Shown: positions 27,001 to 34,876, counted from the first letter of the stretch. The stretch: 64,000 nt of DNA from Mycobacteroides sp. LB1 (GCF_013449725.1 NZ_JACCFF010000004.1:1-64000); one strand, 5' to 3'. The notes: a model not told the origin generated them from the sequence alone. Numbers and translations are program-made.

Positions 27001-27414
27001 CTCCGCAAGGGACCCGCCGAAGGTCTCGGGTGCAGCCGCTATCGCGAAACTGATCTGGACGGCCGCGATGGCCAGCGTGGAGAGGACCAGCATCTTGATG
27101 TACTGGATCTCGGTTCCGTGCATACCGGCCATCTCGCCGATGGCCTCCAACGCCTGGGCGAGCTTATCCAGCGAGTAGTCACCGTCGAAGAGTTTGGCGA
27201 ATTCCGCATCGATTGCGTTGGCGGATTGGCCAATTACCGCATGTGTGGTCTCCGCGCGCACTCGATTGGTTTCCGGGATGAGGTCCCTGAATTCACTGGC
27301 TGACGCCTGCCAGGCAGCCTTCAACCGCTGCATGGCGTCTTCGTCGCCCTCGGGCCACTCCGATCCGGCCAGATAGGAGACCCATTGCAGCCAACCGGGT
27401 ATCTCGATGGTCAC
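24004..27414 (-). CDS. CpnT-like ESX polymorphic toxin with papain-fold and His-Me nuclease domains
   Basis: 1,136 residues. About 1-300 form a WXG100-like/CpnT-type delivery domain (SEWPEGDEDAMQRLKAAW, then hydrophobic helices and a Gly/Ala channel-like stretch). About 300-530 is a disordered Ser/Pro/Ala/His linker. About 540-700 resembles the Tox-PL papain-fold toxin domain: Cys553 in NECARQ, His631 in GSHTY and Asp649 in VYDGP form a possible triad. About 1020-1136 resembles Endonuclease_NS_2 with DDAGH (His1033), then NLFPQELNFNRGAF. GTG start. It follows its WXG100 gene by 17 bp, with candidate immunity genes after it. Confidence 0.78.
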   Translation of the reverse strand: MTIEIPGWLQWVSYLAGSEWPEGDEDAMQRLKAAWQASASEFRDLIPETNRVRAETTHAVIGQSANAIDAEFAKLFDGDYSLDKLAQALEAIGEMAGMHGTEIQYIKMLVLSTLAIAAVQISFAIAAAPETFGGSLAEIPVVEAITISTIRQLGAWLLKRILETAAKAFTKTAVKRLVKSVGIQLAIAGSQDFGIQTLQNALGTRHGYDVDRLIDTAVASTVGAATGHMIAPGLSRLIARGNSPFARVASSAFRGYSTGVGANVAGTAALMTYREGVTFDPTMIFGGAATAGLMHRSVDNHVMRTTGGGPSEPAARASVGDRGPAEAAARTNGATPENGHTGTDTAAARHTGESTESAAQPRTESSSIPSDPIRSGQPSLSQDGAPRSGTAPNQAGATTPSSSAASPSHPAGSSTPPPHAQQQSSTTATSSAGSSHANTAASSHAGAPAAGVKDAAAPVAKTSGADISRTPEMAPHAKSEASPVHETGADHTPARDVETDAPHTPRDGPEPVDSGSNNRADQIDLEAAHHVPDARAVDHGDGAGARYPGPNECARQTIDGFQDRHPNTTVEQVKDHGGEGTPRSDYEQALGTRLRDATPADILAATREGRSVIVVDTYRAEGLTQGHPGSHTYSVEPNPRDPNRPLVYDGPDRTPHPWPPHGLDRVARTQMAEFHPDGQPVHPMSPVERAASHGDDGVRIADSPDSGVPHDRTEVDSANDVPPYDYPSDHISNRLDLPGYHPGTLDGHQTRTVYLNGEQRMNAMHDDMVSRGVDPETRARAMVDMRNELRSWARELMVDRQAASDLNRDSPNRSWDQVVAKYSSEGYQGRELYERIIEKSTASRQSVNEGLGIDPRNPGDLPDIRAQDNIGARAPDGDHGPPPDHTTEPAAEAEQSKKPKRYMVDDGPGDPISTREVRPGVTERHYAWESHLGEPGVPRDGILGHPDTTDVSRTRIERDFTRGTHLEFPDSAVREVEVTVGRNTAVFTVLDGHPARVDFLHRQTFDPVPERPSSETSAQGAVSSSHAGDDAGHMSAFRFTLDQEFANLFPQELNFNRGAFKTVENEWGVFIDRGGEVYARIDLIPPSERPDKVAVEWVVNKAGTDETVYFNRKTFDNTGGQKFTRLPTPEITKKLK

Positions 27415-27431
27415 GAGGAACTTTCTTCGGG

Positions 27432-27731
27432 CTAGGCGCGGTCGGTGCCCTCGAGATTATTGGCGGTGAGGTTGATGCCCGTGGCGTACTGGTCGAGCAG
27501 GTCGGTCTTCGCGTCGACGGATCCGTGCACCCAATTCACCTGTGCGAGATAACCCTCTGCGCCGTTGGCGAATGCTCTGCCATCCTTGCTGCCGCCCCAG
27601 GCGGCCCCTTCGGTATTGGTCTTGTCGACGAGCCGCGACAGCACATCCTTGTAGCGCTCGCTCACGCTATCGAGATGCCTTGCGACACCACGCAGTTCGC
27701 TCGGGGTCAGCTCGGTATCGTCACCCACCAT
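27432..27731 (-). CDS. WXG100-family protein, partner of the large toxin
   Basis: This 99-residue predicted helical hairpin has WGG at 45-47 in the turn. It carries a longer conserved second helix (GRAFANGAEGYLAQVNWVHGSVDAK) shared with the WXG100 protein of the divergent operon (29848-30147). AAAGGAT precedes the ATG. Such proteins form the second half of the bipartite helical signal needed by large ESX toxins. It lies between the YbaB-like and toxin genes. Confidence 0.85.
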   Translation of the reverse strand: MVGDDTELTPSELRGVARHLDSVSERYKDVLSRLVDKTNTEGAAWGGSKDGRAFANGAEGYLAQVNWVHGSVDAKTDLLDQYATGINLTANNLEGTDRA

Positions 27732-27755
27732 CGGATCCTTTCGTCATGACGTGGC

Positions 27756-28244
27756 TCAACCCCTGACCCGATGCCAGGGGTTGTCGTTGCCGTCGTCGGG
27801 GAATGTCGGTTCACGCTCGAGGCTCAGACGCTCGGGGGAGTCCGGCGGCGCAGTCGACACCGACGGGATCCTGGATTCGAAGTCATGCAGGTCGGGTGCG
27901 CCGTGCAGAATTTCCGATAGAGGAGGAAGTTCGGCACGGCGGTCCAACAGCGGCTCCATCAGTGCCGCGGCGCGGCGGTTGACGTCCTGTGCCGCGAGTT
28001 GGGCCGCATACGTAATGTCTTGGCCGAGTTCTTCAAAGTCGTATTCGTCGAGATACTCCGGATCGATCTTTGTTTCGACCACGACACCCCGCGCGTTTAC
28101 CGACACCTGAACCATGCCGTCGGCTACCGCCGCGGTGGCGGTGAGGGCCGCCTGCTGCCGCTGTACGACGGCGATATCGGCAAGTTGCTCCTGAGCGACC
28201 GCCATGATTTCGGTGAAGTCGACACCTGGGCGTTCATTCACCAT
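27756..28244 (-). CDS. YbaB/EbfC-like protein at the head of the toxin operon
   Basis: This protein of about 162 residues matches the YbaB pattern: an N-terminal helix (FTEIMAVAQEQLADIAVVQ), a strand pair around VSVNARGVVVETKIDPEYLD, and a C-terminal helix with LAAQDVNRRA. ESX-1 carries a YbaB-fold protein, EspL, so the fold is known in ESX loci. The ATG at 28244 lacks a clear ribosome site. A TTG at 28259 preceded by GACGAGG, or longer starts, are possible. The disordered C-tail ends NPWHRVRG. Confidence 0.68.
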   Translation of the reverse strand: MVNERPGVDFTEIMAVAQEQLADIAVVQRQQAALTATAAVADGMVQVSVNARGVVVETKIDPEYLDEYDFEELGQDITYAAQLAAQDVNRRAAALMEPLLDRRAELPPLSEILHGAPDLHDFESRIPSVSTAPPDSPERLSLEREPTFPDDGNDNPWHRVRG

Positions 28245-28471
28245 TCGAAGACAGGCCAATCTTGCCTCGTCGGTACTGCCATGGGGGTGATTCTTCCAGA
28301 CTGTCGGGGGCGCGCGCTCAGTAACAGCGAATCCAACCGCTAGGCGCATGCAGCAACGCCGAATGGAAAAGCCGATCCGATCAATATTTCGTTTACCTGC
28401 TGGACATTTGGATGTCAGATCAGTATTTTTTGCATCAAAGATGGCTAACACCAAACATGTTAGGGTCGCAC

Positions 28472-29410
28472 ATGACCATTCAGATCCCGGGGTATCTGCA
28501 ATGGGTTTCGTATCTGGTGGGGTCGGAGTGGCCGAAGGGCGACGAGGATGCCATGTTCCGCATCGGCAACGACTGGCGTACGTCCTCAGACGATATGACG
28601 GGACTAATACCCGAGCTGAACCGAATGCGTGCGAGCACCATGGAGGTGCTTCAGGGGCAGACCGCCGGCGCGGCAGATAAGCAGTTCAAGCTGCTATTCG
28701 ACGGGGAAGCCTCCGTCGATAAGCTCGCCAAAGCAATGGCGGCACTTGGTGATCTCTCGGATGGTACCGGCAAGAGCATCGAGTACACCAAGCTACAAAT
28801 CCTGACCTCGTTGGCGATCGCGGCGTTTGAGATCTCCTGGGCTCTTGCGCAGACATCGGTGACGTTCGGCGCCTCCGCCGCGGCAATCCCAGTTATCGAA
28901 GGAGCCACCTCGATCACCATTCGTCAGGTGGTGGCGATGCTGATGCGGCAGATCATGACCGACCTGGGAAAGACGCTGACGAAGACCACGGTCAGCCGGA
29001 TCGTCAAGAAGACCGGCGTCGAAATGTCCGAGGCAGTCGGGCAGGAACTCTTTGTCCAGGGCATACAGCAGTCCAAGGGGCACCAGAACGGTTACAACTG
29101 GCAGAAGGTCGGCATCGTCGCGGTGGCGAACGGCGCGGGCGGTGCCACACAGGGCACCGTGGGGATCGTAGGCAACCGTTGGGTCGCGAAGACCGGTATG
29201 AATCCCTACGTCTCGGGAACACTCGTGGGGTACAGCTCGGGTGTCGCCAAGAAGATCGTCGGTCAGGTATCCACCGGTCAGCCCGTGGATATCGTGTCCG
29301 CTTTGGGTTCTGCCAGCACTGCCGCCACTGGTGGCATCAGGGGCGGACGGGGAGCACGGGCGAGCGCCGCACGGGCCGATGCGGACACCGCTGCTGCGGC
29401 TTCCGCGTAA
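28472..29410 (+). CDS. Toxin delivery domain without a toxin (paralogue of the CpnT-like N-terminus)
   Basis: This 312-residue protein aligns with residues 1-300 of the divergent toxin from its first residue (MTIQIPGYLQWVSYLVGSEWP against MTIEIPGWLQWVSYLAGSEWP). It keeps the same hydrophobic helices and glycine-rich stretch, then stops after an Ala/Arg tail where the toxin enters its linker. No remnant of a catalytic domain follows; the next gene begins 15 bp on. It may be a decoy, structural subunit, or trunk left after toxin loss. The ATG lies 60 bp inside the longest open frame and matches the toxin start. Confidence 0.72.
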   Translation: MTIQIPGYLQWVSYLVGSEWPKGDEDAMFRIGNDWRTSSDDMTGLIPELNRMRASTMEVLQGQTAGAADKQFKLLFDGEASVDKLAKAMAALGDLSDGTGKSIEYTKLQILTSLAIAAFEISWALAQTSVTFGASAAAIPVIEGATSITIRQVVAMLMRQIMTDLGKTLTKTTVSRIVKKTGVEMSEAVGQELFVQGIQQSKGHQNGYNWQKVGIVAVANGAGGATQGTVGIVGNRWVAKTGMNPYVSGTLVGYSSGVAKKIVGQVSTGQPVDIVSALGSASTAATGGIRGGRGARASAARADADTAAAASA

Positions 29411-29425
29411 GGGAACGGGCATTCG

Positions 29426-29851
29426 ATGGACAACGACGCGCTACGCCACGAGCTCGTCGATGCATTGGCGCTCGTCCAAGAACATATGAATGACCTTGCG
29501 GCCCTTGAGGAAAAGCGCGCTGCCTTGTCCGCAACCGTGACAGTCGCCGACGCTACCGTCGCGGTGACCGTGGACGCCGACGGCGTCGTCATTCAGACAG
29601 TTGTGGATGAGTCGTACATCGACGAACACGACCTGACCGACTTGGGAAGCTACGTCACCGCGGCCGCACAGGAAGCCGCCAACGATGTGGAGTGGCAGCT
29701 AGCGGAGATGCTCCAACCGATCGCGGAACGACGCGAACAGTTCCCGTCATTATCCGAAATCGTCAACGGCGCACCTGATATCAGGGAGCTGGTACCGGAC
29801 TTCTTTAAGATTCAACACAGCCCCTACCCGACAGCGAGGAGCAAGCGATGA
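29426..29851 (+). CDS. YbaB/EbfC-like protein of the divergent operon
   Basis: This 141-residue protein is paralogous to 27756-28244: an N-terminal helix, then VAVTVDADGVVIQTVVDESYIDEHDL, a helix with AAAQEAANDVEW, and a shared segment LSEIVNGAPDI (LSEILHGAPDL in the paralogue). It lies between the toxin-less delivery domain and a WXG100 gene, whose ATG it overlaps by 4 bp (ATGA). A role as dedicated chaperone or DNA-binding regulator is inferred from fold and position only. Confidence 0.68.
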   Translation: MDNDALRHELVDALALVQEHMNDLAALEEKRAALSATVTVADATVAVTVDADGVVIQTVVDESYIDEHDLTDLGSYVTAAAQEAANDVEWQLAEMLQPIAERREQFPSLSEIVNGAPDIRELVPDFFKIQHSPYPTARSKR

Positions 29852-30147
29852 GCCAACCGTTGGGTGTCACACCCGCCGACTTACGGGCGACCTCCCGGTA
29901 TCTCGCCGATGTCAGCTCCCGGATGAAGGGAGTGCGGACATCGCTGGAGGGAATGCTCGGCGGCGAGGGGGAAGCGTGGGGACATGACAAGATCGGCGGT
30001 CGGTTCGCCAATGGTGGTCATGGTTATAAGTCCCAATTGAATTGGGTCAATGGATCGATTGACGCCAAGACCGACCTGCTCGACTACTACGCCGACAGCC
30101 TCAAGAAAACTGCCGACACCCTCGAGCAGGGCGACTCCACCTGGTAG
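29848..30147 (+). CDS. WXG100-family protein of the divergent operon
   Basis: This 99-residue helical protein aligns with 27432-27731 over its whole length. The turn reads WGH at 44-46, so the third motif residue (Gly) is replaced. The shared second helix is GRFANGGHGYKSQLNWVNGSIDAK. It is the last gene of the plus-strand trio; 18 bp separate it from a convergent gene end. Confidence 0.82.
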   Translation: MSQPLGVTPADLRATSRYLADVSSRMKGVRTSLEGMLGGEGEAWGHDKIGGRFANGGHGYKSQLNWVNGSIDAKTDLLDYYADSLKKTADTLEQGDSTW

Positions 30148-30165
30148 CCCGAGACAGACCGTGAA

Positions 30166-31962
30166 TTACAGGTTCAACATCTGATCGGATGACGGCGAGT
30201 CGGAAGACTGTTGGGCCGGAGCGGAATCGCGCCGTCCACCCGGCGCAGCGGAATCGGGCTGCCACGACGAGTGTCGAGATGGCACCCGGCGACGCGGCGG
30301 AGCCGGCTGTGCTTCCTCGGCGGGTGGAGGTGTGTCGCCGAGTACGGGGACAACCGTATCCGGGTCGCCGATGAGCTCCGAACCGTTCTGACGCGACCGG
30401 AGCGCCTTGTTGGCCTTGTGTTCCTTGCCTTCTGCTCCTTTCGCTCCGGTGGGTCCGCCACCCATACCGGGCGCACCCCCCATAGCGCCGGAGGCAGAAC
30501 TGGCTGCCGCAGGCACCCCCGCGCGGGAACCGCCGGAGTTGGATGACGCCTGTGGTGAAGACAGCCGTGCCCCGGGTTCATGTGCACCCGCGCCGCCGAT
30601 GCCGCCACCAGAGCCGCCACCGATGCCCTTTGGCACGGGTGCCTTGTTGCCCAGTCCGAGCGCGCCTTCCTTGAGACCCGAGAAAGGCTTCTGCCCCTGC
30701 GCGGCGCTCGCAGCCTGTTGTGCCGCCTGTTGCGCGGCCCCCAGTGCGGAATTGAGGCCCTGGGTCATTCCCTGCAGTGCCGACTGAGCCGCCGACGTCA
30801 GATCCTGAGATCCGGAGCTCGTCGAAGGCTTGTTCGTGTTGTTGTTCTGCGAGGGGTCTGTTGTCTTGTTATCGCCGGGTTCGGTTTGGTCACCTGGGAG
30901 GATGGGGGTGTTCCCCTTGAGCTGGTTCTCCAGTTCCTTCGGGTCAAACGCCGGCTTGCCCGCACCGGGTGTGTTGAGGGCAGGCGTTCCGCTGCCGGGT
31001 GTACCTCCGGGTAAACCACCGGGGTTGCTTCCGGGAACGCTGGGACCTGGGGTCGGCTGTCCGTAGGTCATGTTCGGCGGCGAGGGAAGATTGGGGAAAT
31101 TCTCCACCACTGCAACGACTGTCGGGTTGTACGTGTCCTTGAAGAGCTGTACCGCCAAGTGGTAGTCGGCGATGGAGCGCTTGATCTGCTCCATCTCTTT
31201 GAGGGCATCGGCCGCCGTGACGTAACCGTCGCTGTTGTTCCGCAGACGGCCCCCGCCGTCGAGGTGATACTTCGAATTGAACTCGCCGATCCGCTGATCG
31301 AGCCGCTCCTTGTTGAAGTTTCCCGAGTCGATCAGCTGGTCGTTGGCATCGTTGGGGAATCGGTCCCGGATGCTGGTAAATGCGTCGCTCAGCACCTTCA
31401 AGCGATTCGCGAGCGCATCGGAAGACGGAGTGAAGTCGAAAATCGATGTCTTGGTGACCTGTTCGGAGGCGGTCTCGGCGGCCTCGGCGCTCTCTCCGGA
31501 CCACTTGCCGGAGATCGCGCCACCCACCTGGGTCTTGAAGTCCTCGGAGGCCGTCTTCAAGGTGTTGCCGTGGTCCCGCCACGCCGTCCCAGTGGTGTTG
31601 AGCTGGTCGGGCTTCAGTGCGTCCTTTTCGCGGCGTAGGTCGGTGAAGTTCCGGCTCTCCCAGTTGAGAGCCTGGGGACCGTGTAAACCTCTTTGAACCT
31701 CCTGGGCCACACTGTGATCGGAAAGCAAGCCGGGTACCTCGCCGAGCAGCTTGCTGTCGGGTGTGTACTTCTTCTGGTCGTTATCGGTCTTAACGGCATC
31801 GGCGGGCAGCTGCACGAACTTGCCATCGGGCCCGACCAGGGCGGCACGCTTGGAATAGTTCGGATTCGTCACCCACGCGTTGTCGTAGACAGCACCGCTC
31901 TTGCCTTCCTCATTGGTGCTGGTGCCCATGGTGGCACCCACGTAGTTTCCAAATCCGCCCAT
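30166..31962 (-). CDS. Large EspB/PPE-like ESX substrate
   Basis: This 598-residue protein has no signal peptide. Residues ~115-310 are mostly helical with a WSG turn at 154-156, typical of ESX substrates. A Pro/Gly/Asn/Gln-rich region follows (310-580) with a short Ala/Gln helix (QQAAQQAASAAQ). Near the C-terminus VVPVLGDTPP matches the PVLG motif of both EspB-like proteins. Function is unknown. It is the last gene of an operon starting with an EspG-type chaperone, 28 bp after the small helical protein. Confidence 0.7.
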   Translation of the reverse strand: MGGFGNYVGATMGTSTNEEGKSGAVYDNAWVTNPNYSKRAALVGPDGKFVQLPADAVKTDNDQKKYTPDSKLLGEVPGLLSDHSVAQEVQRGLHGPQALNWESRNFTDLRREKDALKPDQLNTTGTAWRDHGNTLKTASEDFKTQVGGAISGKWSGESAEAAETASEQVTKTSIFDFTPSSDALANRLKVLSDAFTSIRDRFPNDANDQLIDSGNFNKERLDQRIGEFNSKYHLDGGGRLRNNSDGYVTAADALKEMEQIKRSIADYHLAVQLFKDTYNPTVVAVVENFPNLPSPPNMTYGQPTPGPSVPGSNPGGLPGGTPGSGTPALNTPGAGKPAFDPKELENQLKGNTPILPGDQTEPGDNKTTDPSQNNNTNKPSTSSGSQDLTSAAQSALQGMTQGLNSALGAAQQAAQQAASAAQGQKPFSGLKEGALGLGNKAPVPKGIGGGSGGGIGGAGAHEPGARLSSPQASSNSGGSRAGVPAAASSASGAMGGAPGMGGGPTGAKGAEGKEHKANKALRSRQNGSELIGDPDTVVPVLGDTPPPAEEAQPAPPRRRVPSRHSSWQPDSAAPGGRRDSAPAQQSSDSPSSDQMLNL

Positions 31963-31990
31963 GATTCGCTACCTTCTGTCGGCGATCGTC

Positions 31991-32308
31991 TCAGTTTTGG
32001 TCGGTCTGCTGAGCGGCAGTTGCCGCGTCGCGGGCCGTCTTGACGAAGTCCTTGGTCTGACTGAGCTGCTCGCTCAGATACTTGGTGAGCGTGGTGCCGC
32101 GCGCATCGAAAGCCTTCTTCAGCAGCACGGCCAACGGATTATCCGGCGTGCCATACCCTTCGGTGTTGTCGAGGGTGTCGTTGATCATTGTGGTCAGGCT
32201 GTTCTCGTAGGGGGCGATCGTCTTGTCGATCGCGGGAATTGCCGACGGGTCGAGGTAAAGCTTCTTGTTGCCGGTGGCAGCGTCGAGGGAAGCCCAGGGG
32301 TTAGTCAT
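31991..32308 (-). CDS. Small helical ESX-associated protein
   Basis: This 105-residue protein (MTNPWASLDAATG to AAQQTDQN) is predicted helical without a WXG turn. ATG 32308 has GAGGAGAA upstream and overlaps the stop of the thiolase-fold gene by 8 bp. Its size and its place before a large WSG-containing substrate suggest a co-secreted partner or chaperone, which is inference from position. Confidence 0.6.
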   Translation of the reverse strand: MTNPWASLDAATGNKKLYLDPSAIPAIDKTIAPYENSLTTMINDTLDNTEGYGTPDNPLAVLLKKAFDARGTTLTKYLSEQLSQTKDFVKTARDAATAAQQTDQN

Positions 32309-33347
32309 GATTCTCCTCATTGGTGATCGGTTCTACAGAGACGTTGATGGGTAGCGTCACATCCTTTTCGATCCGGACGAGGACCGCTGCGGAGTTGACG
32401 AAGTTTCCGGCTGAGAACAGCATGACGAGATCGCCGACCTTCGCGATCTTGTTGTTCATCAGGTACGCGAGATTCACACAGAAGTCGGACACCGTCAGAT
32501 GGCCGAATCGAGCACCGAAGTCATGCAACGCGGGGTTCGGCTTCAGCTGCGACTGCTTGGCAATCAACTCGGTGACGTAGGACGGCTCGATGAAACACGG
32601 TGCAAACAAATCGATTTCGCTGGGGTCGACGCCAACGCGTTCATAGCAATCGACGACGGTGGCGATGGCACTGCGAAAGCTTGCCATGGCGTTGTTTGCC
32701 GCGGCTTCCGGATAGCGAGAGTTGTGCTCCTCGAATCGAGCCAGATAGCCTGCCAATTCTGGGAACACGGGATCGTCGATGCCGAAATCGGCTCGGCTGC
32801 GCATGGCATCGGCTGAGGCATTATATGAGCGCGTTGCCCCGGAGAGGATCCTCGCGAATCCGTCGTGCTTATTCAGGATCGCGCAGAAGGCGTTGTCGCC
32901 CAGTAGGGAACCTTCGACGATCGGACTGGCCGCGTATTCGTATCGGTCGAAGTAGAAGATCGAGTCACCGCCGGTGACCATCGCGTAATCGCCATTCCAC
33001 CCCGCCTCGAGCACGGCATCGGCCAACATGACTCCGAACAGCCCGCCGGAACAGAACTGCCGGATCTCGGCGGCCCCGCCCGCGGAATCCCTGCCGAGGA
33101 CCGATCGTTGCAGCGAGTTGTGGATCGGCCACAGGTGCTCACCCTGATACAGCGTTCCGCAATGAAATGAGGCCGCGAGGTTGTCCGCGGCAATCGCGAG
33201 TAGCGACGAATCGATCTGGTGGGCAGCGGCTTCCACCATTTCATGAACCGACGGCATCTCCGGGGCATTAGTCGTGAGATGACGTGGTCGGCCCTCGGCA
33301 TCCGTACCGTCAGGTACATAGGCCGACACCATGCTCAGGTATGCCAT
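32301..33347 (-). CDS. KAS III-like thiolase-fold protein inside an ESX operon
   Basis: This 348-residue protein has features of 3-oxoacyl-ACP synthase III: RQFCSGGLFGVMLAD places Cys99 at the nucleophile position, followed by the FabH-type C-terminal half. The family His in the PHQAN region is replaced (DLFAPCFIEPS, Cys251) and the family Asn in GN(T/S) is His283 (FGHLTVSD). It may therefore be a non-condensing acyltransferase or a binding protein. It is 6 bp after an EspG-type gene and overlaps the next, so it is firmly in this operon. Confidence 0.65.
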   Translation of the reverse strand: MAYLSMVSAYVPDGTDAEGRPRHLTTNAPEMPSVHEMVEAAAHQIDSSLLAIAADNLAASFHCGTLYQGEHLWPIHNSLQRSVLGRDSAGGAAEIRQFCSGGLFGVMLADAVLEAGWNGDYAMVTGGDSIFYFDRYEYAASPIVEGSLLGDNAFCAILNKHDGFARILSGATRSYNASADAMRSRADFGIDDPVFPELAGYLARFEEHNSRYPEAAANNAMASFRSAIATVVDCYERVGVDPSEIDLFAPCFIEPSYVTELIAKQSQLKPNPALHDFGARFGHLTVSDFCVNLAYLMNNKIAKVGDLVMLFSAGNFVNSAAVLVRIEKDVTLPINVSVEPITNEENHD

Positions 33348-33353
33348 CGTCGC

Positions 33354-34112
33354 TTAGTCCGATCCCGCCGAAAGTCGTTCCGCGGCTTTCATCTGCAGCT
33401 CTTCCACCCGCCGGAAGGCGTCGAGGAGGTTGGGGACGGTCGCCGGAACCACCTGGAATTCCTCGGCTCCCTCGTTGACCAGATACGCGCCATCGTCGGT
33501 AAGGTTGACCAGCGTGAGGTAGCTCGGGTTCCGGAGTTCGTAATCCAGACTGAAGTCAGCGGAACCTGCCAACAGGATCGACGCGGTGATGTCCGTTTCG
33601 TCAAAGAGCTGTGATGGCGTCTCGTTCTCGTATCGCCCCTTCTTGGCAGGGCGCGTTCCCGGCGTGTATTCGGGAAATGCTTCCAGCACCACCTGCGGGA
33701 AGTCGACGTTCGCGCAGCCGATGATCTGTACGTCCTCGCCGAAAATCGTCTGCTCACTGGGGTCTTGGGTGATCACGGCGCAGTATCCGGTTGTCCCGAT
33801 GACACCGAACAGCCGGTACAACCGCTGGTCCTGGCCTTCTTCGATCCGCCCGAATCCCTGCATCATGAAGGCGGGAAACCGCAGCGCTTCGAGGATCCGT
33901 ACGCGGTTCTCGTTTAAACTCTCGCGTAACCGACTCAGTGCGGCGGCTCTATCGGCCTCCACTTCGGACATGTATTGCTGCCGGTTTCGGTAGGAGAGCG
34001 GAAACGGCATGTTGTCAAGGCCGAGAGCCTCCCAGATGCATCTGAACTCGAAGCCGGTCATGAACCATGGCTCCACATTGAAACGCACGGGCGCAAGCTC
34101 GTCGGTGATCAT
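33354..34112 (-). CDS. EspG-family ESX chaperone, second type
   Basis: This 252-residue protein has an EspG-like N-terminus (FMTGFEFRCIWEALGLDNMPFPLSYR). Spacing of the strands around QRLYRLFGVIGTTGYCAVITQDP and the C-terminal helix with NLLDAFRRVEELQ also fit. It differs from the two cluster EspGs and probably serves the substrate encoded three genes downstream, since the operon has no PE or PPE gene. It begins about 40 bp from repeat copy 2. Confidence 0.72.
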   Translation of the reverse strand: MITDELAPVRFNVEPWFMTGFEFRCIWEALGLDNMPFPLSYRNRQQYMSEVEADRAAALSRLRESLNENRVRILEALRFPAFMMQGFGRIEEGQDQRLYRLFGVIGTTGYCAVITQDPSEQTIFGEDVQIIGCANVDFPQVVLEAFPEYTPGTRPAKKGRYENETPSQLFDETDITASILLAGSADFSLDYELRNPSYLTLVNLTDDGAYLVNEGAEEFQVVPATVPNLLDAFRRVEELQMKAAERLSAGSD

Positions 34113-34164
34113 GCTGGATTGCCTTTAGCCACTAGATATCTCCCTCGCTCGAACCGTCCGGCCG

Positions 34165-34201
34165 GGTGGGCTCGGTGTGTGATTGCTGTGCCGAGCCCAC
34201 C
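34165..34201 (-). terminator. Hairpin after the cluster B EsxA-like gene
   Basis: Same 11-bp stem and 15-nt loop as at 16703-16739. It separates cluster B from the EspG/KAS-like operon that begins 53 bp further on, at 34112, on the same strand. That downstream operon may depend on read-through or on a promoter within about 40 bp. Confidence 0.75.
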
Positions 34202-34212
34202 TGGGGCGGGTG

Positions 34213-34497
34213 TTAGAACTGTGCGGCGTTGGCTGCGTCCATGGCTTGCATGGTTTCTTGTTTTTCGCGGGCTTGTTGTTGGGTGTTGTGTAGGTCGGTG
34301 ATGCAGTTGTCCATCATTTGGGCGACGTTGATGTGGGCCTGGTGTAGTGCTTGTTGGCCTTGGCCGGTGTAGACCTCGCCGAGCTGGCGGAACAGGGTTT
34401 CGATTTCTTGTTTGGCTTCTTCGGCTTTTTGCAGTCCGCCGGTGATGCCGTCGATGGCGGAGTGGTTGGCTTCGAATTGGTAGACGATCTCGCTCAT
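34213..34497 (-). CDS. EsxA-like WXG100-family protein (cluster B, identical copy)
   Basis: Identical in DNA and protein to 16751-17035: 94 residues, YTG in the turn, CAA-rich glutamine codons. Since both copies make the same protein, the Esx heterodimer is common to both clusters, while the EspB-, PE- and PPE-like partners differ. It is the last gene of cluster B before the hairpin. Confidence 0.88.
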   Translation of the reverse strand: MSEIVYQFEANHSAIDGITGGLQKAEEAKQEIETLFRQLGEVYTGQGQQALHQAHINVAQMMDNCITDLHNTQQQAREKQETMQAMDAANAAQF

Positions 34498-34517
34498 ATG
34501 CTTTGTCCTCTCGGTTT

Positions 34518-34796
34518 TTAGCGGGCGCCGTCGTTGGAGGCGACGCTGTTCATGTGGGTTTCGGCTTTGTTGACGAGTTCGGTGAGGGTTTTGATCAGCA
34601 CATCGAAGTCATCGGTTTGGCTTGAGGACTGCTGGAAGTACAGCGATGAGGCGTCGCCTTTCCAGGTGCTGCGGACCATCTCATCGACCGAGTTCTTGAT
34701 TTCGGTGAGCTTGCCGGCGATGGATTGCACGGTTTGGTGCATGGTGTCGGCCTTGGACTTGGCCTCGGCGTGAGTGAGTGAAAGTGGTGATCCCAC
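34518..34796 (-). CDS. EsxB-like WXG100-family protein (cluster B, identical copy)
   Basis: Identical to 17056-17334: 92 residues with WKG at 45-47. The 80-bp spacer to the espG stop is also identical. It carries AGGAACCA-type sequence just before the ATG, so each Esx pair may have its own translation start signals inside the repeat. Confidence 0.88.
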   Translation of the reverse strand: MGSPLSLTHAEAKSKADTMHQTVQSIAGKLTEIKNSVDEMVRSTWKGDASSLYFQQSSSQTDDFDVLIKTLTELVNKAETHMNSVASNDGAR

Positions 34797-34876
34797 GGTT
34801 GGTTCCTTTCTTGGTTTTCTTTATGCGGTGACTGCTCTGTGGTGGATCCCAGCGGAATCCAGGACACCTGGCCTAC

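Noticed and set aside
28472..29410. Pseudogene call for the toxin-less delivery domain
   Set aside because: No frameshift or decayed toxin sequence follows, and the next two genes are intact and closely spaced. Truncation without decay supports a functional short gene.
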